A stretch of 64,000 bases of DNA from Aquiflexum sp041751335 (GTDB taxonomy: Bacteria; Bacteroidota; Bacteroidia; Cytophagales; Cyclobacteriaceae), in NCBI RefSeq assembly GCF_041751335.1, contig NZ_JBGSXS010000243.1, positions 1-64,000 on the forward strand, written 5' to 3'. Shown here one piece after another: positions 9,181-16,916 of this stretch (the stretch's first letter is position 1; every line of letters begins with the position of its first letter). The translations under genes were made by a program, and so were the position numbers. A model generated the notes under the pieces. The model was not told the origin of the DNA. It worked only from the letters and a program-made list of their open reading frames with translations, and did no database searches.

Positions 9181-11620
9181 GCAATTCATTCTTTTTATAT
9201 TTTCTTTGATTGGAACTGTATCATTGGGTTTTTCTCAAAATCTGGGTGACTACACCAAAACAGAAATTAAAGAATTGTCACAAAAAGTGGACGATCAGGT
9301 TCAGTTCTTGGAGTATTTTTTTAATACTGTTGGAAGTAAGGATACCAATTCCAGGGATAAAGATGTTATTATCAGGGAGAGTTATAAGAAAATTTTCAGA
9401 GACAATAAAGTACAAGTAGAGGATGATCTTTTATTGGATAGAAAGGTAATTACCAATAAAGATGTAACTGCCTATTTAAAAGACATTGAGTTTTTTTTCA
9501 AAGATGCCAACTTCAAATTTAAAGTCCGAGAGGTCAAGCCTTTTTTAAGGGATAATGATGAATTGTCCTTTCTTGTTTCCATGGACAGGACCCTTACAGC
9601 CACAGGTCTGAACAATGAAAAGATTACCAATACGAGACCGCGTTTTGTAGAGGTCAACTTGGATAAAAAATCCAGTGAGCTTAAAATTGCAAGTATATAT
9701 ACAACTAAATTGAGCAGAGATGAGGAATTGACCGAGTGGTGGTCAACTCTCTCCTACACTTGGGAATCTTTTTTTAGAAAAAAGATAGGATTGACTGAAG
9801 AAGATTCGGTGATGCTGGATCATCTATATAAGATCAGTATTATTGACTCTTTGGATTTTTCAGGTAATGAATATGTTATGGATCTTGAACCAATTCATGC
9901 ACTTAGAGATCTGAAATATATCAATATTAGCAATACTAAAATTGTTGAGCTTAATCCTATAAGTCACGTGACTTTTCTTAATTATCTGGATATATCCAAT
10001 ACTCCTACAGAAGATATTCAGTTTATAAAATACTCGGATAATTTGGGTTATTTGGACATTTCTAATACACAGATTCAGGATATCAGTGAATTGGGCAACC
10101 TTAAAAAACTTCATTCCCTGAAAGCAGTAAATACTCCGGTTCAGAGTTTTGCAGTGCTGAATTCTTTTAATTCTTTGAAATATATGGATTTGAGCCATAG
10201 TGGATTTAACAATATTGAAAATATCCGTGAACTTGAGAATTTGGAAAGCTTGGATATCAGTGGAAATTACCTGATGAATCTTGACCTTTTGTCTTCCCTC
10301 AAAAGCTTGGAAGAAATTACGCTTAAAGAGACCAATATTGTGGATTTAACACCACTGGTCGGATTGGAAAAGCTTGAAATGATCAATATCAATCAGACCG
10401 AAGTTTCTGACCTTAGTCCATTAGTAGGAAAAAGATCATTGAAAAAGCTGTACGCAGACAGGACTGGTGTTGCGGAGGAAAGCGCTGATGAATTTGCTAG
10501 AAGAAATAGATCAGTACTTTTGATACACCATGTTGAAAATCTTCAAACTTGGTGGAATGGTTTGCCATCTGAATGGAAAGCTACTTTAACCAATATTAAT
10601 CCAAAATTGAATTCTACTACTCCTACAATCGAGGATATTTCATTTACGGTAGGGGCAGATTCCTTGGACCTTTCCGGTAGTGAAATCAATACGCTAGGCC
10701 CTGTATTGAAATTTAAAAAAATAAATCATCTTAAGTTTGATGATACACAGGTCAATGACCTTACACCCCTTTCTGATATCAAGGCATTGTTGACGATATC
10801 CGGTAAAAACACAAAAGTAAAAAATCTTCAACCTTTAGTAAATCTGGTTGATTTGAAAAGAGTAGATTTTCGAGATAGTCCTATTGAATCCTTTTTGATG
10901 CTTAAAGATCTCCCACATCTAGTTTACCTTAATCTGGATAGTTCTGAAATAGATGCCAATGAAATACCAGATTTTTTATTGGCTAACGATAAAATAAATA
11001 TCATTTACAGATCTACTTCTTTGGAACAATGGTGGGATATATTGGATGATGATTGGAAGTCTGTATTTATAGGACAATTTGGAGATTCTGATCAAACACC
11101 TACCTTGGAGTCCTTGCACCGTTGGACTGCACAGCCCGAAGTGAAAATTCAAGGGGCCCAAATTTCCAACCTTCAGCCATTATTGATTTTTAATAATTTG
11201 AGACGACTTTCAGTTTCCGATGTTCCAATGATGGATATTTCCGATCTTTCAAATATGCGTCTTTTAGAAGAATTAAAAGTTTCCCATGCTCCTGTTTCTG
11301 ACCTAACAGTATTGTCTCCCCTTAGAAAATTGGTTATTTTAGACGTTTCCAATACAGGTATAGAAGATTTGAGACCATTAGGAGAGTTAGTTGGTCTTGA
11401 ATCATTGGTAATTTCAGGAACCAATATTAAAGTATTGCGTGGTTTGGAGACATTGACCAATCTCAAATATTTGGATGTAGCAAGTACCAATATAAGATCC
11501 CTCAAACCAGTTCAAGGTTTGAACATAGAAAGATTGATATGCTTTAACACACGTCTGAATAATAGGGCTGTTGACGGCTTCAAAAAGCTAAATCCCAATG
11601 CCGATGTGAGGTTTTATTAG
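9167..11620 (+). CDS. Exported SDS22/internalin-type leucine-rich-repeat protein with three WW-headed modules
   Basis: The 817-residue protein has a signal peptide (FSLIGTVSLGFSQ, to about residue 24), an N-terminal domain (about 25-185) related by eye to the protein at 7766, and then leucine-rich repeats of the 22-residue SDS22 class (LxxLxxLxIsnTxIxDLxPL). The repeats fall into three modules. Each is introduced by a conserved segment: LTEWWSTLSYTWESFF (188-203), LQTWWNGLPSEWKATL (459-474) and LEQWWDILDDDWKSVF (619-634). SDS22 repeats normally form a solenoid for protein binding, so this may be a periplasmic or surface scaffold. No type IX sorting domain is visible at the C-terminus, which ends PNADVRFY. 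It overlaps the upstream gene by 14 bp and closes the cluster. Confidence 0.85.
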   Translation: MIRNKQFILFIFSLIGTVSLGFSQNLGDYTKTEIKELSQKVDDQVQFLEYFFNTVGSKDTNSRDKDVIIRESYKKIFRDNKVQVEDDLLLDRKVITNKDVTAYLKDIEFFFKDANFKFKVREVKPFLRDNDELSFLVSMDRTLTATGLNNEKITNTRPRFVEVNLDKKSSELKIASIYTTKLSRDEELTEWWSTLSYTWESFFRKKIGLTEEDSVMLDHLYKISIIDSLDFSGNEYVMDLEPIHALRDLKYINISNTKIVELNPISHVTFLNYLDISNTPTEDIQFIKYSDNLGYLDISNTQIQDISELGNLKKLHSLKAVNTPVQSFAVLNSFNSLKYMDLSHSGFNNIENIRELENLESLDISGNYLMNLDLLSSLKSLEEITLKETNIVDLTPLVGLEKLEMININQTEVSDLSPLVGKRSLKKLYADRTGVAEESADEFARRNRSVLLIHHVENLQTWWNGLPSEWKATLTNINPKLNSTTPTIEDISFTVGADSLDLSGSEINTLGPVLKFKKINHLKFDDTQVNDLTPLSDIKALLTISGKNTKVKNLQPLVNLVDLKRVDFRDSPIESFLMLKDLPHLVYLNLDSSEIDANEIPDFLLANDKINIIYRSTSLEQWWDILDDDWKSVFIGQFGDSDQTPTLESLHRWTAQPEVKIQGAQISNLQPLLIFNNLRRLSVSDVPMMDISDLSNMRLLEELKVSHAPVSDLTVLSPLRKLVILDVSNTGIEDLRPLGELVGLESLVISGTNIKVLRGLETLTNLKYLDVASTNIRSLKPVQGLNIERLICFNTRLNNRAVDGFKKLNPNADVRFY

Positions 11621-11932
11621 AAAGAGGCGAGAGACAAGAAGTGAGATGCGAGAAGTAAGATATTAGACCAAGAACCAAGAATCAATACACAAGAAGAACA
11701 AGCATCGGTTCTAAGTACTGTGAAGGTGGTTCTTATTACTACCTACAACTTGTCTGGATGAGGCGGATTGTTTTTGGCAACTGCCTACAGCGACTACCTA
11801 CTGACTATTGACAAACTACCAATTGGGACTGACCACTGACAAACCGTCAACCGCGTCTGCCTACTGAAAATTTGGACTGCATACTAAATCTCCTACCTTC
11901 ATCCTTTTACCATCATCCTTCATCCTTCCTAG
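11621..11932. repeat. Gene-free stretch of degenerate, imperfectly repeated short words
   Basis: No gene is supported between two convergent coding regions. The DNA is strikingly low in complexity but not a simple microsatellite. It begins with purine words (GAGGCGAGAGACAAGAAGTG, GAGATGCGAGAAGTAAGAT), moves to CCAAGAACCAAGAATCAA, and then to pyrimidine/ACT words (CTGCCTACAGCGACTACC, ACTGACCACTGACAAACC) and CATCCTTTTACCATCATCC. Comparable words occur at 31835-31905, 44778-44810, 45105-45210 and 51680-51700, always next to stop codons. What produces them is not known to me. Confidence 0.6.
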
Positions 11933-12955
11933 TCACCTTTTCAGTACTTGTTCAAGGCTTTCCCGCAAAATTTGTCCCATATTGCTGCAGTTTAAAAAAT
12001 TGTCGTTTTTATAATGTTTGGCCAAATCTTTTTTGAGAGAAGTGATATTGTCCTTCGTAGAAATAGTGTCATTTTCCATGGATTTGAGAACATCCTCGAT
12101 TTCTATAGTTGAAGCTTTAAGTCTGTTAGCAATTAGAGCCCTTTCTTCTCTTTGGTATTGGGCCATAGATTCAGGGGTAATATGTTTGATCCCTAACTGA
12201 ATAAGGGAATTATTTTGCTTGAAATATTGGGGTAGATAGATTGACTTTTTTCCTTCATAGGATTGTTGGTCAAAATCAATTGCCCGGATTCTATAATGGG
12301 TTTCCTCAAAGTCAGGAGTTACGACAACAACAAAATTTGATGAATGCATATCACCCAATAATCTAACAAAACACCTCTCATTGAACTTCACAAACTCCTT
12401 GGCCAATCTTATCGGGTTTAGCAATGGATCCTTGATATGCTGCCGCATAAACTGCTCTCCCGGTATTCCTGCTATATGTTCTTCAATCAGCGTGTTTTTG
12501 TGGACAAAATAGCTAATTCTGTTTGGGGATAGCAAGTGCTCCAATTCAAGTCCGTAAACTCTGGACGCATCAGCCTGTTTGACATAGAAATAATCGAAAT
12601 TATCATTAATTCTATTTACAATCCTAACTCTGAAAGGCTGTGTATTTCCATAGACACAAAGATCAATTCGGTCAACATAAAGGTGCTTCATCACCGACAT
12701 GTCACCCTCAGCCTTTAGGAGGGAATAGATTTTTTTGACATTGTAATGGATTTCTTCCCGGTCAGATTGAGCATAAAAAACTGTCTCCCAAAGTGTATCA
12801 TTGCCTTTAGAATCGTATAGTGGAATTGAACTGCTGTACCGCAATAGATCATTATAATGAATTGGAAAATCAACCTCTCGACCATATTTCTGAAGAAATA
12901 CTCTCAATCTATCACTGATTGGGTAAATGATTTTCTTCTTACTGATCAGGGCCAT
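11933..12955 (-). CDS. Kinase-fold-like protein of unknown function
   Basis: The 340-residue protein is unannotated in my memory but shows an ordered set of motifs that resemble the protein-kinase-like/aminoglycoside-phosphotransferase fold. There is a YVKQAD segment (K126) where the ATP-binding Lys would sit, a hinge-like IEEHIAGIPGEQF (158-169), GDMHSSN at 201-207 like the catalytic HGDxHxxN loop, and IRAIDFDQQS with D228 like the metal-binding DFD/DFG. The N-terminal 110 residues lack a Gly-rich loop that I can recognise. No signal peptide or membrane segment is present, so it should be cytoplasmic. It may phosphorylate a small molecule, or be a degenerate relative. It lies 11 bp after the DUF3817 gene in the same direction. 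Confidence 0.7.
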   Translation of the reverse strand: MALISKKKIIYPISDRLRVFLQKYGREVDFPIHYNDLLRYSSSIPLYDSKGNDTLWETVFYAQSDREEIHYNVKKIYSLLKAEGDMSVMKHLYVDRIDLCVYGNTQPFRVRIVNRINDNFDYFYVKQADASRVYGLELEHLLSPNRISYFVHKNTLIEEHIAGIPGEQFMRQHIKDPLLNPIRLAKEFVKFNERCFVRLLGDMHSSNFVVVVTPDFEETHYRIRAIDFDQQSYEGKKSIYLPQYFKQNNSLIQLGIKHITPESMAQYQREERALIANRLKASTIEIEDVLKSMENDTISTKDNITSLKKDLAKHYKNDNFLNCSNMGQILRESLEQVLKR

Positions 12956-12966
12956 AAAAGTATGAT

Positions 12967-13290
12967 TTATGATTTAGCCATCTCTTTTTCTTCTTTGGTC
13001 AGGTACCTGTCAAAAATAAATGGACCAAAAGGCAAAACAGAGGCAATTAAAGCAAAAAATGTTTTACTGAAATTCCAGGTCATTTTTCTGGCAGTGGGAA
13101 ATACCGCATAAATATAAATTACAAAGAGTATTCCATGTGCCCAGCCGACATAGGTTACCGCTAGAGGTAAATCCATCATATATTTTAATGGCATGGCTAT
13201 AAATAACAGTAGGAGGAATGATGTGCCTTCCACGATACTGATCAATCTGAACCTTTTTAGCCACATAATTTTTTTTTCGTCAGCGCTCAT
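12967..13290 (-). CDS. DUF3817 family membrane protein
   Basis: A 107-residue protein with three hydrophobic segments (about 13-36, 41-62 and 80-97) and the family hallmarks FRLISIVEGTSFLLLL, LKYMMDLP and VGWAHGILFVIYIY. DUF3817 proteins are small inner-membrane proteins of unknown role; in some genomes the domain is fused to transporters. Its ATG overlaps the stop of the upstream gene by four bases (ATGA on the minus strand), suggesting coupling. It ends in a Lys/Glu-rich cytoplasmic tail. Function is not known. Confidence 0.85.
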   Translation of the reverse strand: MSADEKKIMWLKRFRLISIVEGTSFLLLLFIAMPLKYMMDLPLAVTYVGWAHGILFVIYIYAVFPTARKMTWNFSKTFFALIASVLPFGPFIFDRYLTKEEKEMAKS

Positions 13291-13844
13291 TTTTGTTTTT
13301 TAGTAATGTTGAATAATACCTGAAGTTCGGTCCAGAGTGATTTTTTAAGATTAGTATTTTCAAATAGAATTTTCAAATCATCAGCAAAAAGGTATTCTAC
13401 ACCCTCATAATTAATGATTTCATAATTTGATTTTTTGTGCATCATGATATCATGTCTGAAATTTCCGAATACAATAATTTTATTGGGATTCATGGACATG
13501 ACATTTGTTAATGAGGTAGATTCCATAGCTTCCGATGAAGCCAGTGCTATATCTTTCAATGAACAGCCTACTGCATTCAGTATTTTGAATAATAACTCGT
13601 GCAAATTGGGATCTAAAGTTTTGCCTTGGTATACGATAAGAACCCCCTTTCCAAATCCTCCCTCGTAATCCAAATTTAAAGATTCATTATCTGAATCTTC
13701 TTCTACAAGACTCAATTCCTGATTTTGTTCGGGGTATGGGAGGGAATTTGGTTTCTTGTCAAGGATGATCTTTTTTTCTTCAGGAAGAATAAAAATCTCA
13801 CTGTCCATGAACATAGCCAAATGATGAATGCTCAGATTTTCCAT
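13287..13844 (-). CDS. Conserved protein of unknown function, possibly uracil-glycosylase-fold
   Basis: The 185-residue protein has no signal peptide. After a short N-terminal part with an acidic linker (about 45-58), the segment HELLFKILNAVGCSLKD, then TSLTNVMSMNP, then KIIVFGNF has the spacing seen in uracil-DNA-glycosylase-like folds (helix LLxxILxAIG, a TNVVxxRP-like loop, and a PxxIxxLG strand). In Bacteroidota a similar gene is sometimes thought to encode a HolD-like DNA polymerase III psi subunit. The catalytic residues of glycosylases are not evident, so a binding role is more likely if the fold is right. It overlaps the DUF3817 gene by four bases. Confidence 0.6.
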   Translation of the reverse strand: MENLSIHHLAMFMDSEIFILPEEKKIILDKKPNSLPYPEQNQELSLVEEDSDNESLNLDYEGGFGKGVLIVYQGKTLDPNLHELLFKILNAVGCSLKDIALASSEAMESTSLTNVMSMNPNKIIVFGNFRHDIMMHKKSNYEIINYEGVEYLFADDLKILFENTNLKKSLWTELQVLFNITKKQK

Positions 13845-13889
13845 GTGCCTAAATTGATTAAAAAATCGGGGTATTACAAGAAGTAAAGT

Positions 13890-14423
13890 CTACGATTCTT
13901 TTGGATTATCCATGTTAAAAATAGATTTGAGTTCAACAGCGTCTTTTGGGTCCATTCTTTTTGCAAGCACAAGTCTCAGTTGCCTTCTCCTAAGTGCGCC
14001 TTCAAACAATTCCACCTCTTCCGGAGTACTTGGTTCCACTTCAGGTACTTCAATAGGCCTGCCATTTTGATCTACAGCTACAAAAGTAAAAAAGGCTCTG
14101 TGGGTTAGAATTTTTTTATTTGCCGGGATATCTTCAGCCCATACTTCAATAAATACCTCCATAGAGGAGTTAAATGCCCTGGTAACCTGTGATTTTAAAG
14201 TCACTACATTTCCTAGGGCAATTGGATGTTTGAATGAGATACTATCCGCGGAGGCGGTCACTACAATTCTGTTTGAATGTTTTTGGGCTGCAATAGCGGC
14301 TACTACATCCATCCAATGCATCAATTTCCCACCCATTAAATTATTTAGGGTATTGGTATCATTGGGGAGGACCATTTCGGTCATAATCACTGCCGATTGG
14401 CTTGCAGGTTTCTTTCTGGTCAT
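13890..14423 (-). CDS. Acyl-CoA thioesterase, hotdog fold (YciA/BACH type)
   Basis: The 177-residue protein matches the hotdog acyl-CoA hydrolase family that releases fatty acids from CoA in the cytoplasm. The signature is NNLMGGKLMHWMD, with N27/N28, the GG pair (31-32) and the conserved D39 at the start of the central helix, followed by the strand containing ADSISFKHPI. The second half has VFIEVWAED and HRAFFTFVAVD, the family's beta strands, and then a C-terminal helical extension of about 55 residues, often present in the BACH-like group. The hexameric assembly and chain-length preference are known for relatives but cannot be read here. It sits 46 bp from the unknown gene upstream. Confidence 0.9.
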   Translation of the reverse strand: MTRKKPASQSAVIMTEMVLPNDTNTLNNLMGGKLMHWMDVVAAIAAQKHSNRIVVTASADSISFKHPIALGNVVTLKSQVTRAFNSSMEVFIEVWAEDIPANKKILTHRAFFTFVAVDQNGRPIEVPEVEPSTPEEVELFEGALRRRQLRLVLAKRMDPKDAVELKSIFNMDNPKES

Positions 14424-14504
14424 AAAAATTAAATTTTAAGCAAAAATACAAAATTATTATCTTATTACTTTAATCTCAAACATATAATTCAGTATATAAT
14501 TTCG

Positions 14505-15161
14505 TTATCTCCAACCTTCTGCTCCTAATAAGGGAACAAATGCAAAGTTCTCAAATTCTTCCTGAATAATTTTAATAGCTGTTTTTTTTGTCAATCTTAG
14601 CATTTTCTGAGTTTTCCTGTCGCCAACCGGAACGACCAAAATCCCCCCGATACTGAGCTGCTGAAGGAGTGATTGTGGTACAACGGGTGCACCGGCTGTG
14701 ACCAATATTTTGTCGAAAGGTGCTTGATCCGCCAATCCCTTCGAACCATCGCCAAAATAAAAATGAAGATGAATACCGAGTTTTGTCAAAAATTTTTTTG
14801 TCTTGTCAAATAGTTTTTTCTGGTATTCGATGGTGTGGACTTCAGCTCCAAGCAGGTGAAGTATCGCTCCTTGATATCCTGATCCGGTTCCAATTTCCAA
14901 CACTTTATCTCCTGGATTGATTTGCAACAATTCGGTCTGAAAAGCAACAGTATATGGTTGGGAGATGGTTTGGCCTTCTCCGATAGGAAAAGCCTTGTCT
15001 TCGTAGGCATGGGAGTCCAATGCTGAATCAAAGAAAAAATGGCGGGGCAATGTATTGATCGCGGCAAGAACTGCTTCATCTGTGATACCTTTCTTTTTGA
15101 TTACTTTTACCAATTCCTTGCGCTGTCCCTTATGACGGTAGCTATCTTCTAATTTCAACAT
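14505..15161 (-). CDS. pcm: Protein-L-isoaspartate O-methyltransferase
   Basis: This 218-residue enzyme methylates L-isoaspartyl residues in aged proteins using S-adenosylmethionine, starting their repair. Typical features are the N-terminal LPRHFFFDSALDSHAYED, the substrate-binding GEGQTISQPY (61-70), and motif I VLEIGTGSGYQGAIL (E89, G91, G93, G95). Motif II/III is present as FDKILVTAGAPVVPQSLLQQL and GGILVVPVGD. Length and start are as expected. It is divergent from ribE with a 110-bp gap. Confidence 0.96.
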   Translation of the reverse strand: MLKLEDSYRHKGQRKELVKVIKKKGITDEAVLAAINTLPRHFFFDSALDSHAYEDKAFPIGEGQTISQPYTVAFQTELLQINPGDKVLEIGTGSGYQGAILHLLGAEVHTIEYQKKLFDKTKKFLTKLGIHLHFYFGDGSKGLADQAPFDKILVTAGAPVVPQSLLQQLSIGGILVVPVGDRKTQKMLRLTKKTAIKIIQEEFENFAFVPLLGAEGWR

Positions 15162-15271
15162 ATTCTGATTGAGAAACTTTTGTATCGCCTGCTAAGTTAA
15201 GGGATAAATTGGCTTAATTTGAAAGCTATTTGCCGCTTATTGTCTGAATTATTGAAAATTAAATTCAAATT

Positions 15272-15862
15272 ATGTTTACAGGAATTATTGAAACTTTGGG
15301 TACCATTATCAACATAGAAAAAGATGGTACCAATGTTCATTTTGATATTGCTTCTTCTATTACTGATCAACTTAAAGTGGATCAATCTGTCGCACATAAT
15401 GGAGTTTGCCTTACAGTTGTTGCCGTAGAAGATGGACATTATCGGGTAACAGCTATTGATGAGACACTTAACAAAACCAACCTTGCGACTTGGTCGAAGG
15501 GAGTTGAGGTGAACTTGGAAAGATGTATGCCTGCCAATGGCAGATTTGATGGCCATATTGTTCAAGGTCATGTAGATCAGATAGGTGTTGTGGAAAATAT
15601 TTTAGAGAATGACGGATCATGGATTTATGATTTTTCTTTTGATACCACATCAGGCAATGTGACTGTTGAAAAAGGTTCTATTACCATTAACGGCACAAGC
15701 CTGACCTGCTTCAATTCCAAAAATGGCAAATTCACTGTAGCCATCATACCCTACACCTATGAAAACACCAATTTCCATGAATTAAAAATAGGGGATAAGG
15801 TCAATTTGGAATTCGATATCGTCGGAAAATATATCCAAAGAATAATCAGGGGATACCAATAA
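15272..15862 (+). CDS. ribE: Riboflavin synthase alpha subunit
   Basis: The 196-residue product converts two molecules of 6,7-dimethyl-8-ribityllumazine to riboflavin and a pyrimidine. It shows the two tandem lumazine-binding barrels: MFTGIIETLG and SVAHNGVCLTVV in the first (1-95), and GRFDGHIVQGHVDQ and GSITINGTSLTC in the second (96-190). The N-terminal MFTGIIE is the family start, so the ATG at 15272 is secure. No FMN riboswitch is visible in the 110-bp upstream gap. Other rib genes are not in the window, so regulation is probably not by an operon here. Confidence 0.97.
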   Translation: MFTGIIETLGTIINIEKDGTNVHFDIASSITDQLKVDQSVAHNGVCLTVVAVEDGHYRVTAIDETLNKTNLATWSKGVEVNLERCMPANGRFDGHIVQGHVDQIGVVENILENDGSWIYDFSFDTTSGNVTVEKGSITINGTSLTCFNSKNGKFTVAIIPYTYENTNFHELKIGDKVNLEFDIVGKYIQRIIRGYQ

Positions 15863-16308
15863 TACCAGCAAAAATGTCTTGGTAAAAAAAAATTACTGAT
15901 TTGTTGATAAGCCTGTTAATAATCCCGTTTTTCCTGTTCATAACCTTGTTCCAGAACTTTGAAAATATGTGGGAAAGTTGTTTAGAAGTTATTGATTAAA
16001 TTGTTGCAATAAAGCAGTTAATGATCTAGATTTACATATATCAAGTAAGAGATAAAAGGTCGGATATACGAATCTGAACATTGGTTGAAAACTCTTGGTA
16101 AAAGTATAAAGGGATAAAACCTTAGGGATTTATCTGAAACAGGTAACTGCAGAATTACTTAACCGCACTTTGAAATCGCAAGATTGAAAAAGTTTAGTAT
16201 ATACCATTTGTTATGATCTTGGGTAACTGAGTGAAAATCTTTAACTGTAGCTTGACATGTTTTGGCAATTACGATTACCAAGTCATGAAACGGGAAGTTT
16301 TCGAAAGA
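15863..16308. other. 446-bp gene-free region: DnaA-box-like repeats, possible oriC or non-coding RNA
   Basis: No open frame of note is present. At the left are three same-orientation words TGTTGATAA (15902-15910), TGTTAATAA (15914-15922) and TGTTCATAA (15935-15943), and TGTGGGAAA at 15969, close to the DnaA-box complement TGTGGATAA. An AT-rich stretch follows (about 15985-16045). gyrA lies 7.5 kb away. The region ends in a plus-strand terminator at 16289-16329, so a plus-strand RNA of up to about 400 nt is also possible. Both an origin and an RNA are inference. Confidence 0.35.
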
Positions 16309-16329
16309 TCACTTCCCGTTTTTGTTTTT
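16289..16329 (+). terminator. Strong intrinsic terminator
   Basis: A perfect 10-bp stem (AACGGGAAGT at 16289-16298 with ACTTCCCGTT at 16311-16320) and a 12-base loop are followed by TTTGTTTTT. The U-rich side is on the plus strand. The right arm overlaps the last codons of the minus-strand PAP2 gene. It ends either ribE read-through transcripts or a separate RNA from the preceding gap. Confidence 0.75.
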
Positions 16330-16887
16330 ATTCACTTTTTGTTCCAATGCTTTTAAGGAATTAAACGCAATCAAGCCGCTCAATATCCCCACTAATCCCC
16401 CAATTAACACATCTCCAGGGTAATGAACGCCCAGGTAAATTCTGGTGAATGAAAAAAATATCGCCCAAATAAAAAGCCAACGTACAGCAAAATATCTATG
16501 TGAAAGTGCCAAACTCATAATAGTGGCAATAGCAAAGCTATTTGCAGCATGGGAAGATGCAAATCCATAAATACCCCCACATCTTCCATAATTATGAATC
16601 AATCCTGACAACAAGGGATCGTGGCAAGGTCTTAATCTTTCAAAATAAGGTTTCATGATTGCTGAGGTGGTTTTGTCTGCTAGCAATATGGCAAGCCCTA
16701 CACCAAGAAATACCCACCAACTGTTTCTCCCATAAGTTTTCCAAATTAAATAGGATAGGAAAATATACAGAGGAATCCAAGGCATTGTTTGGGTCAATTG
16801 AAACATAATCGGATCCAATAAATCCGAATGAAAACTGTTCAGGAAAATAAAAAGCTGCTTATCCCAATGACTGATTTTTTCCAGCAT
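16309..16887 (-). CDS. PAP2 superfamily phosphatase
   Basis: The 192-residue inner-membrane protein carries all three phosphatase motifs. These are KPYFERLRP (K79, R86, P87), SSHAA with H113, and TRIYLGVHYPGD (R149, H155, D159). It has about five to six hydrophobic helices and a basic C-terminus. Family members dephosphorylate lipid phosphates such as undecaprenyl pyrophosphate or phosphatidylglycerol phosphate on the outer face of the inner membrane; the exact substrate is not determinable. It lies 29 bp downstream of hemF in the same direction, so it is probably cotranscribed with it. Confidence 0.93.
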   Translation of the reverse strand: MLEKISHWDKQLFIFLNSFHSDLLDPIMFQLTQTMPWIPLYIFLSYLIWKTYGRNSWWVFLGVGLAILLADKTTSAIMKPYFERLRPCHDPLLSGLIHNYGRCGGIYGFASSHAANSFAIATIMSLALSHRYFAVRWLFIWAIFFSFTRIYLGVHYPGDVLIGGLVGILSGLIAFNSLKALEQKVNKNKNGK

Positions 16888-16916
16888 TTGTTTCTCGTCT
16901 CTTTTTCAAATGTATT

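Noticed and set aside
15162..15271. FMN riboswitch before ribE
   Set aside because: The leader is only 110 bp and shows none of the conserved FMN-aptamer segments.
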